Assembly (NCBI GenBank): GCA_905221605.1
Contig: CAJNDS010000028.1
Location: 109,763-171,762 of the forward strand
Direction of reading: 5' to 3'
DNA length: 62,000 bases
DNA from: Symbiodinium natans
Taxonomy: Eukaryota > Sar > Dinophyceae > Suessiales > Symbiodiniaceae
Part shown: positions 24,801 through 37,300 of the stretch, one piece after another
How the letters are laid out: every line of letters starts with the position of its first letter
Numbering within the stretch: position 1 is the first letter of the stretch
Made by a program: the position numbers and the translations under genes
The notes under the pieces: generated by a model
What the model was told of the DNA's origin: nothing
The model's database searches: none
The model's input: the letters and a program-made list of their open reading frames with translations, nothing else

Positions 24801-27800
24801 GCATTTACGTGAAGCCTTCGAAACACACACGCGCTGTGCAAGGCAAAAACAGGGCGGCGGCGCATTGCTCTCATCAGAAGGGCGCAGTCCATGTACAGCT
24901 GGTCCCAGGAAAGGGCATCGAGACCCTCAGCATCCTGACACTATCTCGCACACATTGGCACAAGTCGTGCGTACCAGCTGTCTAGAGCCGGTCATAACGC
25001 AGCAGTCATCATCTTAGCACGTCCCCTGGCCTTGAGCCGCGGAGCAGCATTTCCATCTTGACCAAGGAACTCCATCACCAAAACATTCTGCCGAACATCA
25101 AGCACCTGTGCTGACAGCGCGGACAAGTACAGCCCACGTATGAATTAGTCGCACATTCATGCTTTGAAGCCTAAGGTGAGAATATTGGGATGCTCCTGCC
25201 TCTGGACACGGAATGCCCACTGCTGCAAGTCTGCGAAGATTTCGCATTTCCTGCAAAGGCAAGTCGTGCTGCTGCAAATCTTGGGAAAGTGTCCAGCAAG
25301 CCAATGAGTTGGGTGGAGTCGAAGTGACCATTTGTCATGCAGTCTCGTTCATTGCCTTTGTGATGTTGATCTTGGCCACTCGAAACCCCGGGACATGTGT
25401 ATGGACCGCCTTACAAGAGAAAACAACATTGGTACGGGATGCCTTCGTGGAGGACATCCCCACTCCCAATAGCTGCAAAAAAGCAGCCTTTGGGAGCTCA
25501 AAGTGATTGGCCGGGTGGGTCGCTCGGGCTAGCTGGGATGTTTAGCCTGCAGAGGTACTAGGGGGGGCGGGGGGGGGGGAATTAACCGTGTAGCTATCTT
25601 TACCTCCCATAGAGCTGCCTTGGGCATGTGTTGGGAGGAGCTTTGATTTGGGCCGGTGCTTTGCCCGCTGAGGACTTGCGGCCCTGTCGGCATGGCTGAC
25701 AGCTTCACTGGGGTTTGGCTGCCAGGATCGGATCAAGGTTTATCAGGATCTGCTCTGAGTCCGTTTGTATGGTGGGGTAGTGTAGTATGTGGCGGGAGGC
25801 CAGGCGGACGTGAAAGCTCTTGCTAAGCCTAGTGTCTGATGTGTTCTAGAGCTTCGCACACACCGTGCCCCTCTCGTCACTCCCGTGCATTTGTGTGTCC
25901 ACATGTCCTGCTCCTCAGCCTATTGCAACCCAACACAGCTCGAACAGCATCTGCTCTCGACCCATTACAAAAGTCGCACTATGTCACACTCGACCCAGCT
26001 TCCCGAATGCGGCTGCCTATCGGGTGCGAAATTGCATGACAACAACGTGACAGCAACCACACAAGCAGACGCAAACAGGAATGGGTTTCAGATGGTGAGA
26101 GGCAGAGGATGAAGGCATCTGCACTTTCTTGGACACTTGCCACTGGCAGCGGGGATGTCCAGGTTTTCTGTACGAGTCTGGGGAGGTACTGGTCCACGTA
26201 GTTTTTCGCTCATGAAGCACGATGTCTAAACTGTCAAAAACCGAGATACTGTATGACCGTGGGTCGCAGGGTGCTTTCCTTAGTCTTAATACTGAGTAAA
26301 TACTGAGTCAATACTGTCTGTTTTCTGGGTTTTATGCTTGGCATTGCTTAATCGTGCACATGTCTTTGAGACTTCTCTTGTCCTTCTCCGCCCACTGGGC
26401 TACCATCTTTCTCGGGTTGCCCTTGCAGTAGCCCTGGCCAGGTTCTCTTGAAGGAGACTCAACCAACTTCACGCAACCTTCTTTCGGGAAATCTCTTCCG
26501 CACCCCATGCCTGCCGGAAGCGGAACTCGCCTTCGACATACCGCGCCCTGTCCTTGAAGACGAGGATGGACGTTTTGTAGACCTGAACGACATGAAAGTT
26601 CTCAGTGCCGAAGACGACAGCGAAACAAAGCCCAACCGTCTTCAGCAGGATCAGCGGACACGTTGGTTGCAAGACCCTGCAAAAACCGGGCGGTGCCAGC
26701 CGGTGAAACAAGGCTGGTTCATGCTGGTTCCTTACCCCCCCCCCTTCCCAGGCTATGCGACAGCAGGCTGCTTCACGACATATGGTCGAGATCAACATAA
26801 ACCTCATGTTCGAAAATTGAGGGAACTTCAAGACCAATGTAAATCGACATGCTATGCGGCAACTGCCTCTTCACGGCCATAAACGAAGAATCTTGTTCTT
26901 TACTCGAGTTCGGCTGCCTGTTCCGAAATTCCTCATGCGCTTCGCCCTTGCACGCTCTTGCGAGGACTTAGCTTTCAGCACATTTCCACTTTCAAGGCCA
27001 ATTAAGTTGCTGGGATATAGCTGGCCCTTGTGCTTCGGCCTTGCGTGCTCTTGCGCAGTCTCGGGTATTGAAGGGGGCCCTGAACCTGCATGCTGCAAAT
27101 AGTTAACTAATCTACTGTCAAGAGAATCAAGAGACGGGGGTAGAAAACCCTCAAACGCACCTAAGAACTCCGCCAACCCAGCGAAGTCCGTCAAAGCCCA
27201 CCCCGTCGCAGTCAATCCTGCCAACCCCGTCAACCTGCCAACCCCTCTGACCCGCCCCTGTGAACCCAGCAAACCAAACCTTGAAGGGACCCCTGCTTAA
27301 CCTTGTGACGGGTCATGTACAGACTGGAAATCATGAAATAATAAAATAGAGAAATGCTTGCGAGAAAACTGTGAGAACAATTGCGAGAAAATTGCAAGCA
27401 GTTTCCGACCAGTAGATAGAACATTGTAAGAAATCTGCAGGAAATTAGCCGGAGTTTTGTGAGGAAATTGTGAGAAAATTGGGCGTTTCAGGCTCTTGTG
27501 CAATCGTTCACTAAATTCTCGCTAATTTCTCTTTAATTTCTTGCTTATTTCTCGCTAAGTTCTTGCTAATTTCTTGCTAGTTCCCTCGGAAAACCATCGA
27601 ACCAGAAAACAAGAAACTTTGGGACTAGACGGATCTTAGTGAGAGATTTGCAAGAAAATAGTGAGAAATTAGCAAGAATGTAAAGAGACAATTGCGAAGT
27701 TAGAGGAGGCATCGTATAGATTTGGAGGGAAGCACAGGGTGGCCATAGCCGCTCACAAAAAAATCACTAACAAATCACTAGCCGAAAGGACAAGATCACA

Positions 27801-29560
27801 AATCTGCTTGCAAAAAAAACGCTAACAACCTACTAATTATTATAGCGATCCCAAAAGGGGCGTTGGAAATGGGGGCATTGCCATTAACAAACCTGCCACC
27901 AAAAAAACCAGCAAAGAATACGTACTATACTTGACTCTTCCAGTCAGTTGAATGGATCATATACAATAGTGAAAGGACAAAGTATACGTTATATCTGCGT
28001 GCATGTATCCGTATTTTATTCAGCAAGACTTCAGAAACAGAGAGGCAAGAGATTGGGGGCGGCGCAAAAATGGAGATGCAAAAACTGAGAATAAAAAAAT
28101 GATTGGCGCTGAACCTTTGAACCGAAGTACATATATACCAAAAAATAATGAGGCGCGGTGCCGCCAAAAAAAATTAAAATAAATTAGAGGGGCGGTGCCA
28201 CAAAAATTGAAGTGCAGATGCGACATTTGCCATGTGTATGGATAAAGTATATACATATCATGACGGTGCCACAAAAATTGAAAGTGCAGATGCGACGTGC
28301 CGCCAAAAAAAATAAAATAAAACAGAGGGGCGGTGCCACAAAAATTGAAAGTGCAGATGCGACATTTGCCATGTGTATGGATAAAGTATATACATATCAT
28401 GACGGTGCCACAAAAACTGAAAGTGCAGATGCGACGTGCCACCAAAAAAATAAAATAAAACAGAGGGGTGGTGCCACAAAAATTGAAAGTGCAGATGCGA
28501 CATTTGCCATGTGTATGGATTAAGTATATACATATCATGACGGTGCCACAAAAATTGAAAGTGCAGATGCGACATTTGCCATGTGTATGGATAAAGTCCT
28601 AGGATGCACCCCCAGTCTGTACATGGAATGAACGTCACAAGCTTAACCTCCTCAAGCCCGACCCGACCAAGCCCGCAAACCCCCGCCAAAGGTTCGAGCC
28701 ACATCCCCACCTCTCCCCCTCCTCATGGGTTGGGCCCCTGCGGGGCTGCTGGTCTAAATAGGGGTGTGTCGCAGAGTCCCGCCCCCCGCCTCTGTTGCAT
28801 ACCTTTGTTGTGTCATATTTGTGTCGCAGCTCGTTCCGGGCCCCAGTTGCAACATAGTTGCAAGGACGGGTTTGTCGCGGAAGCTTGTCGGATGAAGAAC
28901 GGCCTTGTTACAAACCCTGTGTCGAGTCGCAAATAAAGTCACCCGGCGCCAGTTACATGTACAAACGCCATGTATATGCTTGCTAACGATCGATTTGTCA
29001 TTCATATTGACTCAGAGCCAGCGCAGCTGTCGCGGTAGACTTTGTGCGAGAGGAGCTGCGGTACGAAACTATGAAGTCCCACAAAGGGAACTGTAAACTT
29101 GTATGCTGGCAGCAATGTTGACAATTACCAATTACCCTGCTGAACTTTGACAGCTGCTCAGACGTGAGGTTGTGGCTTGAAACAAGGCAACTTGCGATAT
29201 GTAAGCCAATTCCAGTCGGGCAGTCGCATTGGGATCGAGCTTCCCACTTTCACCGCGCGCTCGATGCCATCTCCAGATGTTGCGTAGTAAACCTCGTTCA
29301 ACAATTTCGGCAGAAGCCTTCACACCGTGAAGCACTGAGCCATTGGCGTTTGCTTCCTTGCCCGTACTGATGCAACCATGAATTTCATCCTTAGTACGCT
29401 GCAACACTGGCGCTTGCCTCCGATAATAGTCCTGCAGCAGCTCAGGCTCGGACAAACAGGCCCCGCTTGAGAAACTTGCTCAGAACATGCATTGTTCTGG
29501 AGTCAAGGACTTGCTCCACGGTTGCCTCAAGTCTTGCGACGATTGAATAACACACAAGCC
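21846..29560 (-). CDS. RIOK1: RIO1-type atypical serine kinase (RIOK1), 40S ribosome maturation, multi-exon
   Basis: RIO1 is a cytoplasmic kinase/ATPase needed for late 40S subunit maturation. Exons on minus follow the family order: about 29545-29470 ([20 protein letters not shown]); 29389-29348 ([16 protein letters not shown]-binding loop); 26582-26511 ([20 protein letters not shown], with the ATP-site Lys); 25250-25200 ([17 protein letters not shown]); 25106-25031 (LVMEFLG, hinge); ending 24728 ([12 protein letters not shown], catalytic Asp and Asn); 23666-23573 ([18 protein letters not shown], metal-binding Asp); 23505-23429 ([20 protein letters not shown]); about 22982-22880 ([14 protein letters not shown]); an acidic exon near 22400-22470; and a basic tail near 22075 ([17 protein letters not shown]). 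A Lys-rich frame ending in a stop at 21846 may be the last exon. One ATP-loop exon was not found, and the 25.1-kb exon has a one-base frame conflict. Confidence 0.9.
27330..27720. repeat. AT-rich segment of short imperfect repeats in both orientations, in the large RIOK1 intron
   Basis: Words such as GCGAGAAAATTG occur repeatedly at 27355-27480 and 27640-27700. Their complements, such as TTCTCGCTAATTTCT, fill 27515-27590. The segment is clearly richer in A and T than its surroundings and could fold into imperfect hairpins. It lies in the intron between 29348 and 26582 of RIOK1. Confidence 0.65.
28060..28605. repeat. Two-unit tandem repeat in the large RIOK1 intron
   Basis: A core containing GGTGCCACAAAAATTGAAAG and then GTGCAGATGCGAC occurs six times, starting near 28192, 28264, 28331, 28404, 28467 and 28541. 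It alternates between two tails. One continues as ATTTGCCATGTGTATGG with an ATATACATATCATG end; the other is GTGCCGCC followed by A-rich AAATAAAATAAAAC. The higher-order period is about 136-139 bp. Degenerate copies extend upstream to about 28060. Confidence 0.88.
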
Positions 29561-31369
29561 AAGAGCCCAAAGATCAAGAACTTCCTCAGCAGCGCGCTCG
29601 GGAGTCTTGCGTCAGCCCAAGATTTCTAAATGCTGCCGCCTGCCAGAAATTTCAAGAGTCAACATCTTGCAATGCAGAGTTGATCATGGAGGTTTGTACT
29701 TTGTACTTTGTATTACTTGCGCTACTTTGTTTTCTCCTGAAGTCATGCCGAGGTCGACGGATGCAACTTGTAGCCAGAAAAGATCACATCACCCGCAAGC
29801 AAGAGTGAGAGTCGTCACATCAAGGCCTGAACCCCTATAAACCTCAAAAGCAGCCTCAACAGCAATGCTCGACGGTGGGAGAAAATCAGGTCCGGCCGCG
29901 CGAGGACACCAGAAGCAGCGCATGACGAGTGTGAAAAGCCATGCCATTTGCAGAGTTATGCATAGATATGCATAGTTCTATCCCCACGGGGGCACTTTTT
30001 GCCAAAGGGCGCAGCCGAGGGATCAAACAGCTTCCAAGCAAAGCGGTCTCAAACTTCGTTGCGCGGGGTCGAAACAACTGGCCCCAAGTCGAAACACGAT
30101 GCCAACTGTCTGTGCGAGACCCACGCCAGGTCGGGCTTAGACATGCCAAACTGCAGTCATACCTGGCCCCGAGAGCCCCGCGATCCCCTCACCCAAGGGC
30201 CCCAACACGTGTCATAGCAGGCCGCTGTGCATGCGCTGTCTGGAGCCGACATGAACTGGCGCTAGCTCAAAGCACGAATGCAAGAAACTATAGCGCGAGA
30301 ACACACAAAAGCTTCGAAACCCCTGTTGTCACGCTCGAGCACCGAGCGAAGCATCAAACGTTCCCTCATGAGAGGAGCCTCCATTGACAGGCAGCAGAGA
30401 ATGATACAGACGCTGTCGCTGCTACATACTGCTACTGGCCGCGTGCAGCGACACGATCAGGGGTCCGAATCGCGTGGATTCCACCGGCCCGGTTCAATAG
30501 TTTCAATAGAACAACCGTAGATGAACTCGCTCTGGCATGAGATGACCTTGGCTCTGGCAGACAGACATGGAGCTGGCCTTGCGCTCGCTCTGAACCGCAG
30601 AATTCTGCGCAGCATGGCCTCACAATGTCGCGCCATTCCAAGCTGCTCAATGCCTCTCCACGAGCCTATTACTGTGTGCCCAGCTCATGCTTCCAGCTCT
30701 TGGCAACGGATCAAAGTTCACTCGGGCTTGCAGCCTTTGCACCGCCTGCACTGCGCTTAGAGCGAGGTGAACGAGTGTTGGGAAGAAATGCTCATTACTC
30801 TTGCGTTACTTAAGTTGCTACGGTTAGTTGCTATAAGTGCTTCACAATTTGCCCAGCTGTTTGCTGACACCCGAATCGACACGCTCACTCACTACACCGA
30901 CACTTCGACTACACTTTTCTAGCATCGTTTCAATGCCTGCGTCCTGCCAAAGACGATCTTGTTTTTCCCTGCCCCCGCACGATTCGGAAAGCGAGGTAAC
31001 GGCTTGAAGCCGAGTCATGCGAGAGTATTCAGAGTGCAGTTACCTGCACCAGGAACGCTAGAGAACATTCATTCCAGGAGAGAGCCAGGCATCACGATGT
31101 TCTCAAGAAAGATGAGAACGGGTTCGCTTGCCAGCTCCATGGTTTTCAGCAATTTTTGAGTTAAACAGCCGCTACGAACATCTACAAAGATGACGCCTCG
31201 CTAAGAATAGCCGCATAATTGATGCCATAGTCATCTCAAAATGGAGTCAAGAGGCGCGCCACTTGGATGACCTCAGCGTTGATGCCAGGTGATAAAGATG
31301 GTGAAGCAAGCAAACATAAATGAGGTAAGACTTAAGATGAGTCAAGAAATGAGGGTAACATTCTCAGCC
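29561..31369. other. Region between RIOK1 and the ICME-like gene, no gene assigned
   Basis: This should contain the 5' part of RIOK1 and the 3' flank of the hydrolase gene. Frames of up to about 148 codons are open on plus (29941-30387), but with no motif and with competing minus frames. Two ACTTTGTACTTTGTA-type short repeats occur at 29697-29712. I see no other structure. Confidence 0.45.
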
Positions 31370-33178
31370 TCAAACAGATAGGGGAGTTCGAGGCCAGGTT
31401 GGCAAGGCTTGGAACATGATTTCCTCCGAACTGTTCCGTGGACTCCAGCGTTGCATGGCCAGGAGGATCGCCCTGACCGTGTTGTGGTTGCTCATTAGTG
31501 GGCAGTGGATCACGGGGTCGTTGTGGCCCTCTCCTTTGCTGAAGATCAGTTCCACGTCTACGCCAGCAGCAGACAAAGCGCGCTCAAATGTCTCCGACTG
31601 CTCCTGCGGAACAATTTTGGGGCAGGGTTTAGGGGTTCAGGTTTAGGGCTTAGGGTTTGGAAGTTTAGTGTATTATGAATGAACCCCAAGATACCCCAAG
31701 CCCACCCCAAGCCCAACCTGCGGAACAATTTTGTCGCTGGTGCCATGCACCAAAAGCACCGGAGGCATGCGGGCGCCCAGTTCTTTATCCCGTCGAATCA
31801 AAAGACTTGGCGATCGGCTCTCACGCACGGCTTCACTTTCCCCCATCACGAGGCGTTGCAACACGAAATCGATGCCTTTGGCATGCAAGTGTGACATGAA
31901 GGGGCCATGCAACTCGTAGATTCCACCCAAACCAATGAAGCCAAGCAGGTCTGATGTCGACCACAACTGACCTGACGGATACTAGCTGCCACAATCTGTC
32001 TCAGTATGCACGAGAGATCGGAAACTCTCGAGAACCTTGAGCACAAACCAGAAACACACAAGAAAGCTGTCTGCGCCTGGCAATGACATCTTCTTCTCTT
32101 GCGCTGCACGACGTGTAAGAAGGAGTGCAGCAACGTGTGCACCAGATGACAGTCCCAACATCCTTGCATGGACAATTGCCAGCAGCCCTGCAAGGAAATT
32201 GTAAGTGCCCGCTATACTGCAGTTTTATGGAACTTTCTACTGGTACTGGAAAGCTCTTCTGACAAGCTGCCCTATCTGTTTCCGATCGCCACCATATGTT
32301 TCACAGTGCTGCATCGACCATGCAACAGCCTCGCTCACATCCTCCACCATCCCGTCAATTGTCGTTTGAGGCCAGTAGCGGTAATCGACGGCAATGCAGA
32401 GAAATCCAACACTTCGCAGCGCTCTACAAAGCATGGTCACATAGCCCTTGTGGCCAAGAATGAAAGCGCCACCAGGGATGATGATCATGACCTTGGCTTG
32501 ATTCAAAGCAGAGATACTGCCACTGCCACTACTTCGCGGGTCCCTCGGTTGGCCCAACGAGCCCCCAATGCCAAGGACATTAGGCAGATCTAAATCTGCG
32601 ACTGCGTCAGAGTCTGTTTGCATACGGGATTTAGACGGGCAGCTACAGTACGTACCGAACAAGGCAAAGCAGGTCAAAACCACGTCCGAGTCAGGTTGCT
32701 GGTGCTTTCTGAGGCTGCCCACCATTGTAGCTTGGTAGGTAGATATCGCAGGTGTGGCGGCGTCCTCCCTTCTCCTCAGGCGGCAAGCGAGCTAATCGAA
32801 CTCGAGTCCGGCAAAACATGTCAAAATCAAACGCGTGTTCGTCAAAGGATTTGACCCTGCCTTGTAGTTCACGCTGATGATGTCTTCACCAGCAAAGGCC
32901 CAGTACACTAGTCCAAAGATCATGCCAGGAAAGAGGAAAACAACGTAGAGAACAAGCCGAGTAAAGAAGCCGGTGAGTCGTATCGTCTGCAAGGGAAGAT
33001 GCCAGACATAAGTCCAGAGCCACTGCAGCAAGTACTCCCCCAGTCGTACAACAGGTGGTAGTGGAACAAGCGGCGAAAATGCTCGGATTCGTAGGTGCTT
33101 CTCGAATTTCTCTTCGTAAATACTGCGTCCCTCAGCAACTTCCCGCAAAGCAGGACATTGCCTACGCATTGGCTTCAA
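31370..33178 (-). CDS. Alpha/beta-hydrolase, isoprenylcysteine methylesterase (ICME)-like
   Basis: ICME enzymes demethylate prenylated protein C-termini at internal membranes. Exons on minus: 33178-32861, with hydrophobic segments (TGFFTRLVLYVVFLFPGMIF), like the membrane part before the hydrolase domain in ICME; about 32625-32576; 32491-32271 (IIIPGGAFILGHKGY, the oxyanion HGG-type motif as PGGA, then YWPQ and ETYGGDRKQIG); 32162-32060 (MLGLSSGAHVAALL, nucleophile Ser in GxSxG); 31966-31718 (PPVLLVHGTSDKIVPQ, with the acid Asp); 31603-31370 (FSKGEGHNDP, catalytic His, then a stop). The triad is complete and in order. Related carboxylesterases share these motifs, so the substrate is inferred only from resemblance to plant ICME. 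Donors include GC at 32860 and 32270. Further N-terminal exons may lie at 33.85-34.4 kb. Confidence 0.85.
31603..31733. repeat. Intron flanked by a 17-bp exact direct repeat (introner-like)
   Basis: The plus-strand word CCTGCGGAACAATTTTG occurs at 31717-31733 and again at 31603-31619. The first copy spans the donor (CAG then GTTGGG) and the second spans the acceptor (CCGCAG then GAG) of the 114-bp intron 31717-31604 of the ICME-like gene. Between them are degenerate telomere-like words (TTTAGGG family on plus). Splicing at the matching point of each copy keeps the reading frame. Confidence 0.88.
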
Positions 33179-33420
33179 GAGCTCATGTCAACGCACCTAT
33201 CCGCACCTTTCTTCTGAGCCGATAAGTCTTCAAAAGCAGCCCTGTCTGTCGGCAGCTTGAAAGTCTGCCTGTGTGATGCAGATGGCGAGCAAGTGAAGCC
33301 GCCTGCTTTGCACTAGTGCTGGTTCCAGCGATGTTGCGATCGGGCCGCGCCGAACTTGCCTGCGAGAAGAAGGCTGGAACATGCCGAGGTACTGCACATG
33401 CAAGGAGACGACTCGCCCTG

Positions 33421-33440
33421 GATGTGTGTGTGTGTGTGCA
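33421..33440. repeat. Short GT microsatellite
   Basis: A run of about seven GT repeats followed by GCATGCA, just upstream of the first certain ICME-like exon. Confidence 0.7.
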
Positions 33441-33852
33441 TGCAAAAAGATCCCGATGATGAGGTGAATGACTTGAAAGGAAAACTCAGCAATGACAGAA
33501 AAGATTAGATAGCATTGGAACGATACATTTTCATGAAAATGGAGAAATTCCCGTCGATCAGGTAGTACTGGGAAAGCAAGCGGCAGTTCAACCATTACGT
33601 GAGTGATGCAACAATGTACTCCAAATATGTATGTAATGCGCCATTTGGGGGCACGGCCGGCTTGGACCAATAGTCATCCCAGACCTCCTGCAACAGATTG
33701 CAGCCGCTTGGGCATTGCCACATTGACACCCGACATTCCCCAGCAATTACTTGGAGCAAAGGCTTGGGCATTGCCGCATACCCGACATTCCCCAATTCTC
33801 TTGCATCCGCGGGGACCGTAGACTGCCTCACCCTATGGACCTGGGGGACTCT

Positions 33853-34385
33853 TCAGGGACCCTCATGTTGTCGGGGAAGCCAGGAAACCTCCGACGACCC
33901 AAGGACCATGCTAGTTGCTGCTAGTTCCAAGGTCCCCTGGCGAGATGCCTTTGGGAGCGACTTTGAGACTTCGCACTCAATTGCGCATTCTCCCCTGCCA
34001 CCGCCACCAGCAGCAGCAGCAGCACCACCACCACCACCACCACCACCACCAGCAGCAGCAGCAGCAGCAACCGCAACAAATTGACTGCAGCTTGTGTCCT
34101 CATCGAAGTCACTTCCTTGATCCGTTTCCGGCTCTGAGGTATCTGCGGCATCTTCCTGCAATGGCATGGGCTTACCAAGCTTCTAGCCTGTGCTGTTGGA
34201 GCCTACCTTGGCGTGTGCTTCCGGCGATCCCGCCATGAAGATAGCACACGTGCATGAAATACGGTTATGCGGCGAGCTGACATGTCATCCCTGTCTAGCG
34301 GCTCCAAGCTGTCCAGTAAGGTACTCGAGTAGAATGCGAGGAAGACGAAGAAGACACAGATGGCTTCCAAGCTTTCGGAAGACAA
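33853..34385 (-). CDS. Candidate 5' exons with acidic and Ala/Gly-run protein, possibly the N-terminus of the ICME-like gene
   Basis: On minus, one frame (34167-33853) reads an acidic stretch (ETDQGSDFDEDTS) and then runs of Ala and Gly encoded by interrupted GCT/GGT repeats (plus-strand CAG/CAC at 34008-34075). A second (34385-34203) reads a hydrophobic segment (AICVFFVFLAFYSSTLLD) followed by LEPLDRDDMSARR. Both look coding in composition and lie upstream of the hydrolase exons on the same strand. No conserved motif links them to ICME, so they could instead be a separate gene. Confidence 0.35.
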
Positions 34386-34399
34386 CTCGAAGACAACTG

Positions 34400-37300
34400 G
34401 GGGAAATAGAAGAGTGGGTATATGTGGTATGAAAGTCGCCTCAGTCTGATAAAACGTTGAGGCCGATAGGGCGAAAAGTGTACCGTATTGAGCTTACGTT
34501 GAGTTTACTTTGAAGGCCGGCGCGCACGGCTGGAATCACGGCCAAGGCCTCCCTGCAGTTCGACCAGCCAGAAAATGAGAGGCTGACAAGAGCCGCAAGA
34601 CATCAGTCCAAGGAGTCCAAGGAGTCCAAGGACATCTGACATCTGACTTTTCCCGCCCTCGCACAAGGTGACACTGGTTGCACGATTCCCGGAAGCACAG
34701 AACGTCCACTTGGAAGATGCCTGCCTTGCCTCACATTGAAGATGTGCTGCTGCAGGCAGTGGACGTCACAACTGTGATCCCCATATTCAAGGGCGTCCGG
34801 ACTCCAGCTCTGTGATAGAGCACGGGCCCAGACAAGATGGAATTACCTGGAACTGCGGTGCACTTCCAAGGTGCATTCTGCAACCAGATCATGCGCCAGG
34901 TGACGGACACCAATCAGTTGATTGAATACTCAGTAACTAGGCTTGCAGCTGGCAGCAATGCATCTAGTTGATGTCATATTGGCTGGAAGATCTCGGGCCA
35001 AATCAAAAGCAGTGAAGCACAACTGCTCCCACAAAGTCCGGCATGTGGTTCAGTCAACTCTCCTTCTGATTTGACGACGAATGAGCCAAAATCAAAGAGC
35101 TTCCCGTGCTGCTGAGCAGCAGGACTGCTCGGAACACATCTGCGAGGGATTGTTGTTGAGGCTGCGTGTTCAGAGAATCTTCAACTGGTATGAATCCCTA
35201 CACATGTGAGCTCGCATGTTGGGCAACGTGATACACTTCTCGCCTCGGCCTCTCGTTGCGTTTTATCTTCGGCAGGCCGCTCTCCGAGATGATTTGGGTG
35301 GTTTGCAATGTTTTGCGTTGCGTCCTCCTTTCATGTGTCTGGAGTCCGACCTTGATGCACGGTCCCCAACGTCAATAGAGTTACTCACATACCCAAAGCC
35401 CAAATTTCAAGCTCGTTGACACCACGAACATGTGTGACCCTTCACCGCGGCTTTTGACCTACTCTTGGCTGCAAGAAGGGCCTAGCAGGGAGCCTTGGGC
35501 CATTGCACTCGGTTGTCCAAACTGTAAAGGAAAATGCTTATAGGATCGTGACGAAACTTCTCGGATTAGGCGATGACGATGGAAGGAAGAGAGAGCTTTA
35601 CAGCATCTTACAGCCTTACAGGTACATCTTGCGGAGGGTCCCCATGTGTCCCCCTTGCAAGGTTGCAAGGGTCTGGGCACGTCTGGCCTTGGAGAGCCCT
35701 CAGATTTGAATATTCTGTCAAAAGTCAAAAGCAAGTTGGCGGAATCAGGGAAGCCATCAGGCTTTTTATTTGAGTATAAATCGAGCCACTCCATGCCACT
35801 CCTTTGCACTACCGAAGGTAAGAAAGATATGCTTCGAATTCTCTGAACACACGCTCAACCTGTCTGGCACTATTGGGTTGATTCTCAACAGCTTCGACCG
35901 CCAAAACTTGGAAGGGAAGCTGCCACAATCTGAGCCATAATCTGAGCCATATCTACCAGAAGACTGGTCATTGACATTGAACAGATGAATCAATTCGGCC
36001 ATTGCCAGCCTTGGCATCCAGCTGCTTTGCTGAGAGCCGATCGGCGAGGCCACTTTGCTTTGCAAGCCGCGACGGCGGCTTCGCAAGATGTCCACAACTT
36101 TGCGAGACCGAGGCCACCTTTTGAAGGTTCCGAAGTTCCGAGCAGTGACTCACTAAGATAACGAGGCATAACACCCATCAATCAAGATCGCCGAGCGCCC
36201 TTCACGACAACCTGGCTACATTTCGCTGCACAATTTCAGGACATGATGCATCGAACTTGGAATTGGTCTTAAGGCTGGCTTCCAACTGGCTCTCATCTAC
36301 ACATGTTGCGGGGCATCTGGTAGCACTAGCGTCACTACGTCCGAAAGCAAGCGGGGCCGCGACCGACAAGCATTGTGTCAGACTTGTCATCACCTTCTCA
36401 TGATTCTGCGCAAGTCCTCAGACAAAATGTTGCACAGGTGCCGCTGTGTCAATCCACAACTAGATCCATAAGAATCTTGGTGACGGACTCGCCAGGTGAA
36501 TATGTGCCAGAGCCTGCAAAGTGATCAGGTGTTCTTCTAGTGGTCGATTGGTCAACTTCTGAAGCAGACGCTCAAGGCGACGATTCTGCCGCGAGATTCC
36601 GTTCTTAGATGGCCGTAACAAGCAATCGCCTAGAATGCCAAGCCTCCTTCTCCGATGTGAAGTCACTGCGCTTCTGATAGGCCTTCAGTGATCTTCAGCA
36701 GACATGACGGCCAAATCAAATCAAATGCTATACGTTCGGTTGGCATCTCCAGTCTGCTGCCCGGTGTGCGCTGCATTCAACCACTGCCAATGCCTTGTGA
36801 CCACCACGCAGGCCGGAGTCCTGCTCCATCACGAGGGCTGGGACCTGGAAGCACAGTACGAGAAAGACGCAAAAACGCTCAAGAACGGACCCTCTCTCAT
36901 CATCTCATCTCAGTGGCTGGCATCCAGAGCCTGTGCGAAGCAGGGCGGGATTTCCTCCAAGACTTCTCTCCAGTAAACGAGGGTCTCCAAGAAGATTTGG
37001 GGGGGATGGCACGTCCGTCCAGGCTCTGTCGTATTCCCTGCAGTGGTGCAAAAAGTTGAGAGAAGAGTCCTCGTGATTCTGAAGCCCCAGGACTTTTGCC
37101 TTGAGCAACTGAAGCTTATGTCAAGGAAGTGTTTTTCAAGACGGGTCACCAGAGCCGCCAGCGAATCTTGATGTAGACAGGCATGTCACTACGCTCTGCA
37201 AAGGTCCGGCACTCAAACAGGCCCAAGGCAACAAGAGAAACTCAGAGCCATGCCACAGTGTTGGAGATCCTTGGCGGACATGCAAACCAGGACAATCAAA

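Noticed and set aside
28680-28700. GGTTCGAGCC, similar to a tRNA B box (possible SINE)
   Set aside because: No A box at proper spacing, no cloverleaf, and no poly-A or target-site duplication.
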